Shown here: positions 54,019-60,938 of the stretch, one piece after another
Layout: each line of letters opens with the position of its first letter
Position numbering within the stretch: position 1 is the first letter of the stretch
NCBI RefSeq assembly: GCF_000718985.1
Contig: NZ_JODL01000022.1
Span: 1 to 64,000, forward strand
From: Streptomyces megasporus
GTDB taxonomy: Bacteria > Actinomycetota > Actinomycetes > Streptomycetales > Streptomycetaceae
DNA: 64,000 bases
Direction of reading: 5' to 3'
Made by a program: the position numbers and the translations under genes
The notes under the pieces: generated by a model
What the model was told of the DNA's origin: nothing
Databases searched by the model: none
The model's input: only the letters and a program-made list of their open reading frames with translations

Positions 54019-54434
54019 GCGCGGATCGGGAGGAGAGGCCGCTGGTCGGTGTCGTGCTGGTCTCGCACAGCAGGCAGGTGGCCGAGGCGGTGGCCCACAT
54101 GGCTCACGGTCTCGCCTCCGGTGGCCCTTCGGTCCCGGTGGCGCCGGCCGGGGGCACCGGGGAGGGCGGGCTGGGCACCAGTTCGGAGCTGATCATCGAG
54201 GCGGCGCGCCGGGTGGATCGGGGTGCGGGCGTCGCGGTGCTGGCGGATCTGGGCAGCGCGGTGTTGACCGTGCGGACGCTGCTCGTCGAGGGCGATCTTC
54301 CCGAGGGCGCCCGGCTGGTGGACGCCCCGTTCGTGGAGGGCGCGGTAGCGGCGGTGGTCACCGCCTCGACCGGGGCGGATCTGGAGGCGGTGGCGGCTGC
54401 CGCGACGGAGGCGTACGAGTACCGCAAGGCGTGA
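54015..54434 (+). CDS. dhaM: DhaM phosphotransferase (mannose-type EIIA)
   Basis: A 139-residue single-domain DhaM with the phosphoacceptor H18 in VVLVSHSRQVAE. Unlike E. coli DhaM there are no fused HPr or EI-like domains, so phosphate must come from free HPr and the enzyme I encoded at 978-2648. The GTG start overlaps the dhaL stop as GTGA. Confidence 0.92.
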   Translation: MSADREERPLVGVVLVSHSRQVAEAVAHMAHGLASGGPSVPVAPAGGTGEGGLGTSSELIIEAARRVDRGAGVAVLADLGSAVLTVRTLLVEGDLPEGARLVDAPFVEGAVAAVVTASTGADLEAVAAAATEAYEYRKA

Positions 54435-54484
54435 GCGGGCCGCGTCCCGCGTGCCCCCGGCGGGCGGGCGGACACCGGGTGCCG

Positions 54485-54490
54485 GATAAT
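54485..54490 (+). promoter_or_regulatory. -10 element of a leaderless rrf2-type gene
   Basis: GATAAT ends 6 nt before the ATG at 54497 with no ribosome site between. It is flanked by a GCCGG/CCGGC inverted repeat (54481-54485, 54492-54496), so a protein bound there would block initiation. Confidence 0.5.
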
Positions 54491-54496
54491 GCCGGC

Positions 54497-54955
54497 ATGC
54501 GGATCTCGGCGAGAGCGGACTATGCGGTGCGGGCCCTGCTGGAGTTGGCGGCGGCCGGCGACGAGGGTCCGATCAAGGCCGAGTCGATCGCCACGGCGCA
54601 GGGCATCCCGCACAAGTTCCTGGAGGGCATCCTGACCGATCTGCGCCGGGGCAGGCTCGTGGTCAGTCGGCGCGGCGGCAGCGGTGGTTACCGGTTGGCC
54701 GCGTCCGCGGACACCATCACCATCGCCGACGTGATCCGTGTGGTGGACGGCCCGCTGGTCTCGGTGCGGGGCGCGCGTCCGCCGGAGTTGTCCTACACCG
54801 GTCCCGCACAGGCTCTGTTGCCGCTGTGGATCGCGCTGCGCGCCAACGTCCGCAAGATCCTGGACGAGGTGACGCTGGCCGACGTGGCCACGAACCGGCT
54901 GCCCTCCCTGGTGCACACCCTGGCCGAGGACCCCGAGGCCTGGACGAATCCGTGA
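54497..54955 (+). CDS. Rrf2-family transcriptional regulator without iron-sulfur cysteines
   Basis: A 152-residue winged-helix Rrf2 protein (MRISARADYAVRALLELA, IPHKFLEGILTDLRRGRLVVSRRGGSGGY). The three cluster-binding cysteines of IscR or NsrR are absent, so it probably senses a metabolite or protein partner, as CymR does. A TauE/SafE exporter gene with a well-formed operator lies downstream on the same strand, suggesting control of sulfur-compound export. Confidence 0.9.
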   Translation: MRISARADYAVRALLELAAAGDEGPIKAESIATAQGIPHKFLEGILTDLRRGRLVVSRRGGSGGYRLAASADTITIADVIRVVDGPLVSVRGARPPELSYTGPAQALLPLWIALRANVRKILDEVTLADVATNRLPSLVHTLAEDPEAWTNP

Positions 54956-55068
54956 CTTCCGTTCCCTGAGGGGCGTTTCGCCCCTTTCCGGCCCTCCCTC
55001 TCCTCTTCCGGCCTCCCCCTCCTCCCTCCCTTCTCCTCTCACGCCGCCGTCCACAGTGCGGACTCGGC

Positions 55069-55131
55069 TTGACCCGGTGCGCGAGGTGCCGCGACATTCT
55101 TCCCTACATAATCGGTAGGAAAACTAGGGAA
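55069..55131 (+). promoter_or_regulatory. promoter and Rrf2-type operator of the TauE/SafE gene
   Basis: TTGACC (55069-55074) and GACATT (55093-55098) are 18 bp apart. Just downstream are nested inverted repeats: CCTAC/GTAGG (55103-55107, 55115-55119) inside TTCCCTA/TAGGGAA (55100-55106, 55125-55131). The A/T-rich core stands out against the local composition. A repressor here would cover the transcription start. Confidence 0.65.
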
Positions 55132-55148
55132 GAAGAGGTGGGCCCGGC

Positions 55149-56135
55149 ATGCGGACACTGATCGTGCTGGCGTTGGCGGGCCTGGGGGCCCAACTGGTCG
55201 ACGGCAGCCTGGGAATGGCCTATGGGGTGACCTCCACCACCCTGCTGCTGGCCGTGGGCACCAATCCCGCCGCCGCCTCGGCCACGGTGCACCTGGCGGA
55301 GATCGGCACCACCCTGGCCTCCGGCGCGGCCCACTGGCGGTTCGGCAACGTCGACTGGGGCGTCGTGCTGAGGATCGGCATACCCGGCGCCGTCGGCGCC
55401 TTCGCCGGCGCCACCTTCCTGTCGAAGCTGTCCACCGAGGCGGCCGAGCCCGTGATGTCCCTGATCCTGCTCGCCCTGGGGCTGTACGTCCTGCTGCGGT
55501 TCACTCTCGTCGGGCTCCCCACCGACCGTCTGGGCAAGCCGCTGCGCAAGCGGTTCCTCTCCCCGCTGGGTCTGGTGGCCGGTTTCGTGGACGCCACCGG
55601 CGGAGGCGGCTGGGGCCCGGTGAGCACCCCCGCGCTCCTGGCCGGCGGCCGACTGGAGCCCCGCAAGGTGATCGGCTCCATCGACACCAGCGAGTTCCTG
55701 GTGGCCGTCGCCGCGAGCCTGGGCTTCCTGACCGGTCTCGGCTCCGCGGGCGTCAACGCCTCCTGGGCCGTCGCCCTGCTCGTGGGCGGTCTGATCGCCG
55801 CGCCGATCGCCGCGTGGCTGGTCCGTCACGTTCCCCCGCGCGTCCTGGGCTCCGCGGTGGGCGGTCTGATCGTCGTCACCAACACGCGCACCCTGCTCGA
55901 CAGCGACTGGATCGGCGCCGGGGACGCCGTGCGGTACCCGATCCACGCCGTCCTGTACGTGGCGTGGGCCGCCGCCCTCGCCCACTCGATCCGCGAACAC
56001 CGCCGTGTCCCCGCGGCCGAGCCCGTCCACGCGGACCCGGCCGAAGCCCCCGCCCGGCAGGGCGGGCGGGAGGAGAGCGGCGCGCACCGCCGCCCCCCCC
56101 TCCCACGGTCTCCGCACGTCCCACCGTCCACGTGA
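55149..56135 (+). CDS. TauE/SafE-family sulfite or sulfonate exporter
   Basis: A 328-residue integral membrane protein with about eight hydrophobic segments in two related halves (LVDGSLGMAYG and FVDATGGGGWGP are the family's paired motifs) and a 45-residue hydrophilic tail. The family moves sulfite, sulfoacetate or related organosulfur anions. Upstream Rrf2-type control supports a sulfur role. AGAGG lies ahead of the ATG at 55149. Confidence 0.9.
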   Translation: MRTLIVLALAGLGAQLVDGSLGMAYGVTSTTLLLAVGTNPAAASATVHLAEIGTTLASGAAHWRFGNVDWGVVLRIGIPGAVGAFAGATFLSKLSTEAAEPVMSLILLALGLYVLLRFTLVGLPTDRLGKPLRKRFLSPLGLVAGFVDATGGGGWGPVSTPALLAGGRLEPRKVIGSIDTSEFLVAVAASLGFLTGLGSAGVNASWAVALLVGGLIAAPIAAWLVRHVPPRVLGSAVGGLIVVTNTRTLLDSDWIGAGDAVRYPIHAVLYVAWAAALAHSIREHRRVPAAEPVHADPAEAPARQGGREESGAHRRPPLPRSPHVPPST

Positions 56136-56148
56136 AGGAGCGATCACG

Positions 56149-56637
56149 GTGAACCACACCATCACCGCCCCCGCCGACACGAGCGCCCTCGCCGGCCGGC
56201 CCCCTTCTTCCGAACGACTGGTCACCTACGTGGTGCTCGCCCCCGAGACCGCCCGCGTGTCCGACCTGTTCGCCCCGGACCTCACCGTCCGGCGCGTGGA
56301 GGGGCCGGGGACGAAGGCGCCGAAGCGACCGGAGCCGCCGACCGATCCGGCGTCGGGGCTCCACGTCGACCCCGACCGGTACACGGCCTCGATCGACGGG
56401 CGACCACTGGAGCTGACCTACCTGGAGTTCGGACTGCTGGCCCACCTCACGGCCCACCCGCACCGGGTCCACACCCGCGCCCACCTGATGGAGGTCGTCT
56501 GGGGCTACGACCACGTGGTCGACAGCCGCACCATCGACGTCCACGTCGCCAGGCTCCGCCGCAAGCTCGGCCCCGTCCACCGGAGCGGCATCGCCACCGT
56601 GCGGCGCGTCGGCTACAAGTACGTGCCCGTCACCTGA
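56149..56637 (+). CDS. OmpR/PhoB-type DNA-binding protein lacking a receiver domain
   Basis: A 162-residue protein. The C-terminal 100 residues are a winged helix of the response-regulator class (LTYLEFGLLAHLTAHPHRVHTRAHLMEVVWG ... TVRRVGYKYV). The N-terminal 60 residues are short, Pro/Ala-rich and carry no phosphoacceptor aspartate, so activity is not set by a histidine kinase. GAAGGAG upstream sets the GTG at 56149. It is 13 bp after the exporter gene and likely cotranscribed. Confidence 0.85.
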   Translation: MNHTITAPADTSALAGRPPSSERLVTYVVLAPETARVSDLFAPDLTVRRVEGPGTKAPKRPEPPTDPASGLHVDPDRYTASIDGRPLELTYLEFGLLAHLTAHPHRVHTRAHLMEVVWGYDHVVDSRTIDVHVARLRRKLGPVHRSGIATVRRVGYKYVPVT

Positions 56638-57137
56638 GGGGGACGGCCGGCTCGATGCCCGGGCGCGTCGAACGCTCCCACCGGGTCGGTGCTCCAGTCC
56701 GGACGGACGCCCAGGGCGTTGCACACCACGATGTAGAGCATGACGGGGTGGGTGTAGGGCACGTCGTCCTCGGGCCAGTGGGTCAGACACGGCCCGGCGC
56801 CCGGGGCGCCGACGGGGACGAGGGCGTCCGTCGCGTAGTGGGCCGGTTCGGGCCAGACGAGGCCGGCGTCGGCCTGGGCGGGCACGATCCACCACCACCG
56901 CTCGGCGTCGGCGAACACGCACCCCGTCCGGGGCAGCCCGCGTCCGACGCGCGGCCCGAGGCCGGCGTCCACGCCGACGGCGTCGTAGCCGAGGGGCGCG
57001 CGCAGGGCGGCGGGCAGCCGCAGGCGTTCGCGGAGGTGTTCCGTCCGCCCTTGCCCGCGCGGGCCGCCCCGCAGGTCGCGCAAGCCGCGCAGGCCGCGCG
57101 CGAAGGCCGCCGGCAGGGCGGCGCCGAGCGCGGACAT
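56613..57137 (-). CDS. hypothetical protein, 174 residues
   Basis: An uncharacterised protein with a Trp-rich core (CVFADAERWWWIVPAQAD) and conserved-looking CLTHWPEDDVPYTHP. No family was recognised. Its 3' end overlaps the OmpR-type gene by 25 bp in convergent orientation. The ATG at 57137 is preferred on codon bias; one at 57269 would add a low-complexity basic region. Neither has a clear ribosome site. Confidence 0.6.
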   Translation of the reverse strand: MSALGAALPAAFARGLRGLRDLRGGPRGQGRTEHLRERLRLPAALRAPLGYDAVGVDAGLGPRVGRGLPRTGCVFADAERWWWIVPAQADAGLVWPEPAHYATDALVPVGAPGAGPCLTHWPEDDVPYTHPVMLYIVVCNALGVRPDWSTDPVGAFDAPGHRAGRPPQVTGTYL

Positions 57138-57342
57138 CAGCGCGCCACACCGGTCGAGGGCAGCCCGGCTCGCGCCGTCCGCCCGTGGCGGCGCGCGAGC
57201 GGCGCGGACTCGGCCCGCGCGGCCGGTTCCGTCCCGTGGGGGAGGCGGAGGTCGTGGAGTGTGCGGCATGCCCGCGACCGCACCGTGGTGAACCGTGTCA
57301 CACCGCCAACTATGCTTCCGTGCCGGACAGTTGGCAAGGGTC

Positions 57343-57361
57343 ACTCTGCACAGTGCAGAGT
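57343..57361. promoter_or_regulatory. 19-bp perfect palindrome upstream of the XRE gene
   Basis: ACTCTGCAC-A-GTGCAGAGT is perfect over nine bases per arm. It lies 79 bp before the XRE start codon and 50 bp before the leader ORF, and is the best operator candidate for the adjacent regulator. Confidence 0.6.
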
Positions 57362-57375
57362 TTTGAGTGCAGGGT

Positions 57376-57390
57376 GTTCGCCCCGCGAAC
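57376..57390. promoter_or_regulatory. second inverted repeat upstream of the XRE gene
   Basis: GTTCGC-CCC-GCGAAC is perfect over six bases per arm, 20 bp before the leader ORF. CACACT (57399-57404 region) just downstream could be the -10, placing the repeat over the -35 region. Confidence 0.5.
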
Positions 57391-57410
57391 GGCGTGGCAC
57401 ACTGCGGGGC

Positions 57411-57443
57411 ATGGCCAGGAAGACCAGGAGAGGCATCCGGTGA
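57411..57443 (+). CDS. ten-codon leader ORF overlapping the XRE start
   Basis: ATG at 57411 opens MARKTRRGIR and stops at a TGA that overlaps the XRE start codon as GTGA. It has no ribosome site and may be leaderless. The very basic peptide could couple or attenuate translation of the regulator. Confidence 0.4.
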   Translation: MARKTRRGIR

Positions 57444-58300
57444 GTGAGCCCCGGTCGGCCCCCACCGTGGGCCAGCTCGTGCTGGGAAGACGGCTTCAGG
57501 ACCTGCGCGAGAAGGCCGGCCTGAAGCGCGAGGAGGCCGCGAGGGTCCTCCATGTCACCTCCGCCACGATCCGCAGGATGGAGACGGCCGAGGTCGCCCT
57601 GAAGATCCCGTACGTGCGCCTGCTGCTGGAGGCGTACGGAGTGTCCGGCCCCGACGTCGAGACCTTCGTGGCGCTCGTGGAGGAGGCCAACAGGCCCGGT
57701 TGGTGGCAGCGGTTCCGCGACGTGCTGCCGGACTGGTTCAGCGTCCACGTCAGCCTGGAGAACTCGGCGAAGGTCATCCGCGCCTACGAACCCCAACTCG
57801 TGCCCGGCCTCCTCCAGACCGAGGAGTACGCCCGGTGTGTGCTGCGCAGCGGAGCCGTGGGACGGACCTCCCCGAAGGAGGTCGAGCGGCACGTGGCGCT
57901 GCGCATGGAGCGTCAGAGGCTGCTCACCCGCCCCGACCCCCCGCACCTGTGGGTCCTGGTGGACGAGACCGCGCTGCGCCGCCGCGTCGGCACGCCGGAG
58001 GTGATGCGGGAGCAGATCGACCGACTGCTGGAGGAGAGCGAGAGGCCGAACGTCACCCTCCAGATCACCGAGTTCTCCGCCGGGTTCCACCCCGGCACCC
58101 ACGGTCCCTTCGTCCTGTTCCGCTTCGACCTGCCCGAGCTCCCCGACATGGTCTACGTGGAGTACCTGACCGGTGCCGTCTACCTGGACGAGCGCACCGA
58201 GGTCGCCTCCCATCTCGAACTCCTGGACCGCATGTCGGCCCAGGCGGCAACGGCACGACGCACGAGGGAGATCCTCCGGGATCTCCGCAAGGAGCTCTGA
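57440..58300 (+). CDS. Scr1/WhiJ-type XRE regulator with DUF5753
   Basis: A 286-residue protein. An N-terminal XRE helix-turn-helix (LREKAGLKREEAARVLHVTSATIRRMETAE) is followed by DUF5753 (about 95-275, with PQLVPGLLQTEEYAR and VLVDETALRRRVG). This is the WhiJ-like family, which works with a small DUF397 partner and in several Streptomyces loci affects development and antibiotic production. GAGAGG at 57429-57434 sets the GTG at 57440. The cognate DUF397 gene follows at once. Confidence 0.9.
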   Translation: MSEPRSAPTVGQLVLGRRLQDLREKAGLKREEAARVLHVTSATIRRMETAEVALKIPYVRLLLEAYGVSGPDVETFVALVEEANRPGWWQRFRDVLPDWFSVHVSLENSAKVIRAYEPQLVPGLLQTEEYARCVLRSGAVGRTSPKEVERHVALRMERQRLLTRPDPPHLWVLVDETALRRRVGTPEVMREQIDRLLEESERPNVTLQITEFSAGFHPGTHGPFVLFRFDLPELPDMVYVEYLTGAVYLDERTEVASHLELLDRMSAQAATARRTREILRDLRKEL

Positions 58301-58301
58301 G

Positions 58302-58538
58302 ATGGGCCGCATATACAACGGCATGCCCGCCGGCGACCTCGGCGCCGAGGGCTGGCACAAGCCGTGGAGCGGGGGCAACGGCGGCAACTGCGTGGAGGCG
58401 ATGAAGCTCGGCGACGGCCGCGTGGCACTGCGGCAGTCCAACGACCCCGACGGTCCGGCACTGATCTACACCCGCGGGGAGATCAGCGCGTTCATCCGGG
58501 GCGCCAAGGCGGGGAAGGCGGACTTCCTGCTCTCCTGA
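58302..58538 (+). CDS. DUF397 small partner protein
   Basis: A 78-residue DUF397 protein (WHKPWSGGNGGNCVEAMKLGDGRVALRQSNDPDGPALIYT), the usual second gene of Scr1-type pairs. It is thought to bind the XRE/DUF5753 partner and relieve repression, although the mechanism is not settled. AAGGAG lies 7 bp before the ATG and inside the XRE gene's end. Confidence 0.9.
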   Translation: MGRIYNGMPAGDLGAEGWHKPWSGGNGGNCVEAMKLGDGRVALRQSNDPDGPALIYTRGEISAFIRGAKAGKADFLLS

Positions 58539-58678
58539 CGCCGCACGGCCGGTCGGCCGCGCGCACGGACCGGCGCGAACGCCGGTCACCGATGGCCGGT
58601 TACCGCCGTACGGCACACCGGCGGCCCGCCTCGGTCCTATTCTGACGGGCAATCAGACCCCTGGAGGAGAACGAGCGC

Positions 58679-59509
58679 ATGGCCGACGACATGAGTTGGA
58701 CCCGGAACGCCCCGGCCGAGGCACCGGTCGGGATCGACACCTCCGTCCCCAGCATCGCGCGGGTCTACGACGCGATCCTGGGCGGCAAGGACAACTACCC
58801 GGTGGACCAGGAGATCGCCGAGCAGGTGGCCAGGGCCTTCCCCGACGGCGGGGAGGGCGCGCGGACCAACCGCAGACTCCTGGTCCGCGCGGTGCGCCAC
58901 CTCGCCCGTCAGGGCATCGACCAGTTCCTCGACATCGGCTCCGGCCTGCCGACCGCGCAGAACACCCACCAGGTGGCCCAGGAGATCAATCCGAAGGCGA
59001 GGGTCGTCTACGTCGACAACGACCCGATCGTCCTCGCCCACGGCCGCGCCCTGTTGGAGGACGACGACCGCACCGTCGTGGTCACCGCCGACATACGCGA
59101 GCCCGACGTCCTGTTGAACCACCCTGACGTGACGCGGATGCTGGACCCGGAACGCCCGGTGGGACTGATTCTCAACGCCGTGGTCCACCACCTCCTCGAC
59201 GAGGAGGACCCGGACGGGCTGGTGGAGACCTACAAGGCGTGGCTGCCGCCGGGCGGTTACCTGCTGTTGACCCACTTCTGCTCCTCCACCCCCGAGGCCC
59301 GCGGTCTGGAGGCGGTGTTACGCCAGGCCCTGGGACGGGGGCAGTTGCGCAGCATGGCGCGGATCGCCGCCTTCTTCGAGGGGCTGGAGATGGTCGAGCC
59401 GGGTGTGGTGTACCTGCCGTACTGGCACCCCGACGAGCCGGTGGAGGCACCGCTGGACATCGCCGGCCTGCTGGTCGCCGGCGGTCTGGGGCGCAAGCCG
59501 CAGGCGTAG
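58679..59509 (+). CDS. SAM-dependent methyltransferase-like protein (DUF574)
   Basis: A 276-residue actinomycete-specific DUF574 protein. It has the family opening IARVYDAILGGKDNYPVDQE, a glycine-rich SAM loop FLDIGSGLPTAQNTH and an acidic strand VVYVDNDPIVLAHG. Substrates are unknown; these genes are numerous near XRE/DUF397 pairs in Streptomyces. GGAGGA lies upstream of the ATG. Confidence 0.88.
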   Translation: MADDMSWTRNAPAEAPVGIDTSVPSIARVYDAILGGKDNYPVDQEIAEQVARAFPDGGEGARTNRRLLVRAVRHLARQGIDQFLDIGSGLPTAQNTHQVAQEINPKARVVYVDNDPIVLAHGRALLEDDDRTVVVTADIREPDVLLNHPDVTRMLDPERPVGLILNAVVHHLLDEEDPDGLVETYKAWLPPGGYLLLTHFCSSTPEARGLEAVLRQALGRGQLRSMARIAAFFEGLEMVEPGVVYLPYWHPDEPVEAPLDIAGLLVAGGLGRKPQA

Positions 59510-59578
59510 CCGGACGGAAGCCCCCGGGTCCGCGCGGAGCGCCGAGGCGCACGGACACGGGTCCGCGGGGCCCGTCTT

Positions 59579-59603
59579 CCCCGCCCGCCCCACACGGGCG
59601 GGG
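59579..59603. terminator. hairpin between convergent genes
   Basis: CCCCGCCCG (59579-59587) pairs with CGGGCGGGG (59595-59603) around a 7-nt loop. It lies between the methyltransferase gene and the oppositely oriented small gene. Confidence 0.45.
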
Positions 59604-59623
59604 CGGCGGGCCCCGCTCACGAC

Positions 59624-59887
59624 TCACGGCTCGCAGACCTTCCGGATGTACGCCAGGAGCTCGTCGAGCGTGTGGCGCGTGACCCTCAGCTCCGCCTCGA
59701 ACTCCTCCAGCGACTCCTCCAGGGCGTGGAGGTGGTGCTCGTCGGGTTCGGGCTTCCCCCGCTCCTCCCCCAGCAGTCGCTCGATGTTCCCGATCGCCGT
59801 CTCCAGGTGTCCGAGGGCCTTCGCCTGGCGGCGGGCCGTCCTCCTCAGAGCCCTGCACATGTCCGCGTGCCTCAGCGTCTCGGCCAT
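59624..59887 (-). CDS. small coiled-coil protein, 87 residues
   Basis: A charged, almost wholly helical protein (LETAIGNIERLLGEE ... EESLEEFEAELRVTRHTLDELLAYIRKV) expected to form a helical hairpin or coiled-coil dimer. No family was recognised. GAGAGGA supports the ATG at 59887. The CTTGGCACACTTTT element shared with the universal stress gene lies 130 bp upstream. Confidence 0.7.
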   Translation of the reverse strand: MAETLRHADMCRALRRTARRQAKALGHLETAIGNIERLLGEERGKPEPDEHHLHALEESLEEFEAELRVTRHTLDELLAYIRKVCEP

Positions 59888-60233
59888 CTCGTCCTCTCCC
59901 GCTGCCGGATTCCGGTGACCCCACGCTCTCCACCCTGGGACGCCCGCAGAGAGCGCGCACGTCCCCAAGGGCGCGGCCGGTCCGCCGGCGGGGTGATCGG
60001 GGCCGGCCGGCGTCCGCTTGGCACACTTTTTCTCCCGGGCTCCCGCCGGTTTCCCCCGGTGGTTCCGCTCTCGTCCGTCGAACCGCCCGTCGAGCCGCCC
60101 GTCGAGTGCGGTCGGCACCGTGTACGGCCGCTCAGGGGCGGATGAGTACGGCTACTCAGGCGCCCGTGGACGGTCCGGGCGACGATCGGACCATCACACC
60201 GCCGGCGTTCGAAGAACGCAGAGGAGACCCGCC
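59888..60233. other. 346-bp divergent promoter region with second CTTGGCACACTTTT copy
   Basis: There is no gene here. The region separates the small coiled-coil gene from the acyltransferase gene. It contains CTTGGCACACTTTT at 60017-60030, identical to the copy at 52101, and a direct repeat of GTCGA(A/G)CCGCCC near 60077. Confidence 0.5.
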
Positions 60234-60926
60234 GTGCTCAGCACCGTCGCCCGTACCGTCGTCCCCGCACTCGGCCGTCTGCGGGTCACCCGTGCCCCCG
60301 GCGCCGAGCTCGCACCCGGCAGCATCGTCGCCGCCAACCACACCTCGCTCGTCGACCCCGGTGTGGTGCTGGCCGCCCTCGACCGTCTGGGCACTCGGCC
60401 CGTCGTCCTGGCCACCGCCGGACTGTGGCGGGTTCCCGGTCTGCGTCACGCGCTCGTCCGCGAGGGGCATGTCCCGGTGCACCGCGGCACCCACCGGGCT
60501 GCCGCCTCGCTGGAGGGCGCCGCCGCCGCGCTGGCGGCGGGGCGGATCGTCCTCCTCTACGGCGAGGGCGGTCTGCCGCGCCGCACCGACGCGGGCGAGG
60601 CGGCGCCCGGCCCGTTCCGCACCGGCCTGGCCCGCCTGGCGCTGGCCACGGGCGCCCCGATCGTCCCGCTCGGGCAGGCGGGATCGCGTCGGATCAGTTC
60701 CGGGTCCGCCGTCAAGCAGGTCGCCGGGTTCGTCACCGCCCCGCTGCGCCGTCCCGACGTCCACGTTCACGTCGGGGCGCCCATCCGGCTCTCCGGCGAC
60801 ATCGTCACGGCCACCGCGCGGGCCCGCCGGGCGGTCGTCGACGCCTGGCGGATCGCGGCGCACCAGGCCGGACACCTCCCCCACGCGGGGGGCCTCTCCG
60901 GGGCGGACCTCGACGTGACCGCCTGA
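60234..60926 (+). CDS. PlsC-type 1-acyl-glycerol-phosphate acyltransferase
   Basis: A 230-residue membrane-associated acyltransferase. The catalytic motif is NHTSLVDP (H-x4-D) near residue 37, with an LLYGEGGLPRR segment and an IVPLGQAGSRR strand of the family. It would acylate lysophosphatidate or a related lipid. GAGGAG at 60221-60226 supports the GTG at 60234. It is convergent with the HEAT-repeat gene, only 12 bp away. Confidence 0.87.
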   Translation: MLSTVARTVVPALGRLRVTRAPGAELAPGSIVAANHTSLVDPGVVLAALDRLGTRPVVLATAGLWRVPGLRHALVREGHVPVHRGTHRAAASLEGAAAALAAGRIVLLYGEGGLPRRTDAGEAAPGPFRTGLARLALATGAPIVPLGQAGSRRISSGSAVKQVAGFVTAPLRRPDVHVHVGAPIRLSGDIVTATARARRAVVDAWRIAAHQAGHLPHAGGLSGADLDVTA

Positions 60927-60938
60927 GCGGGCGGTCCC

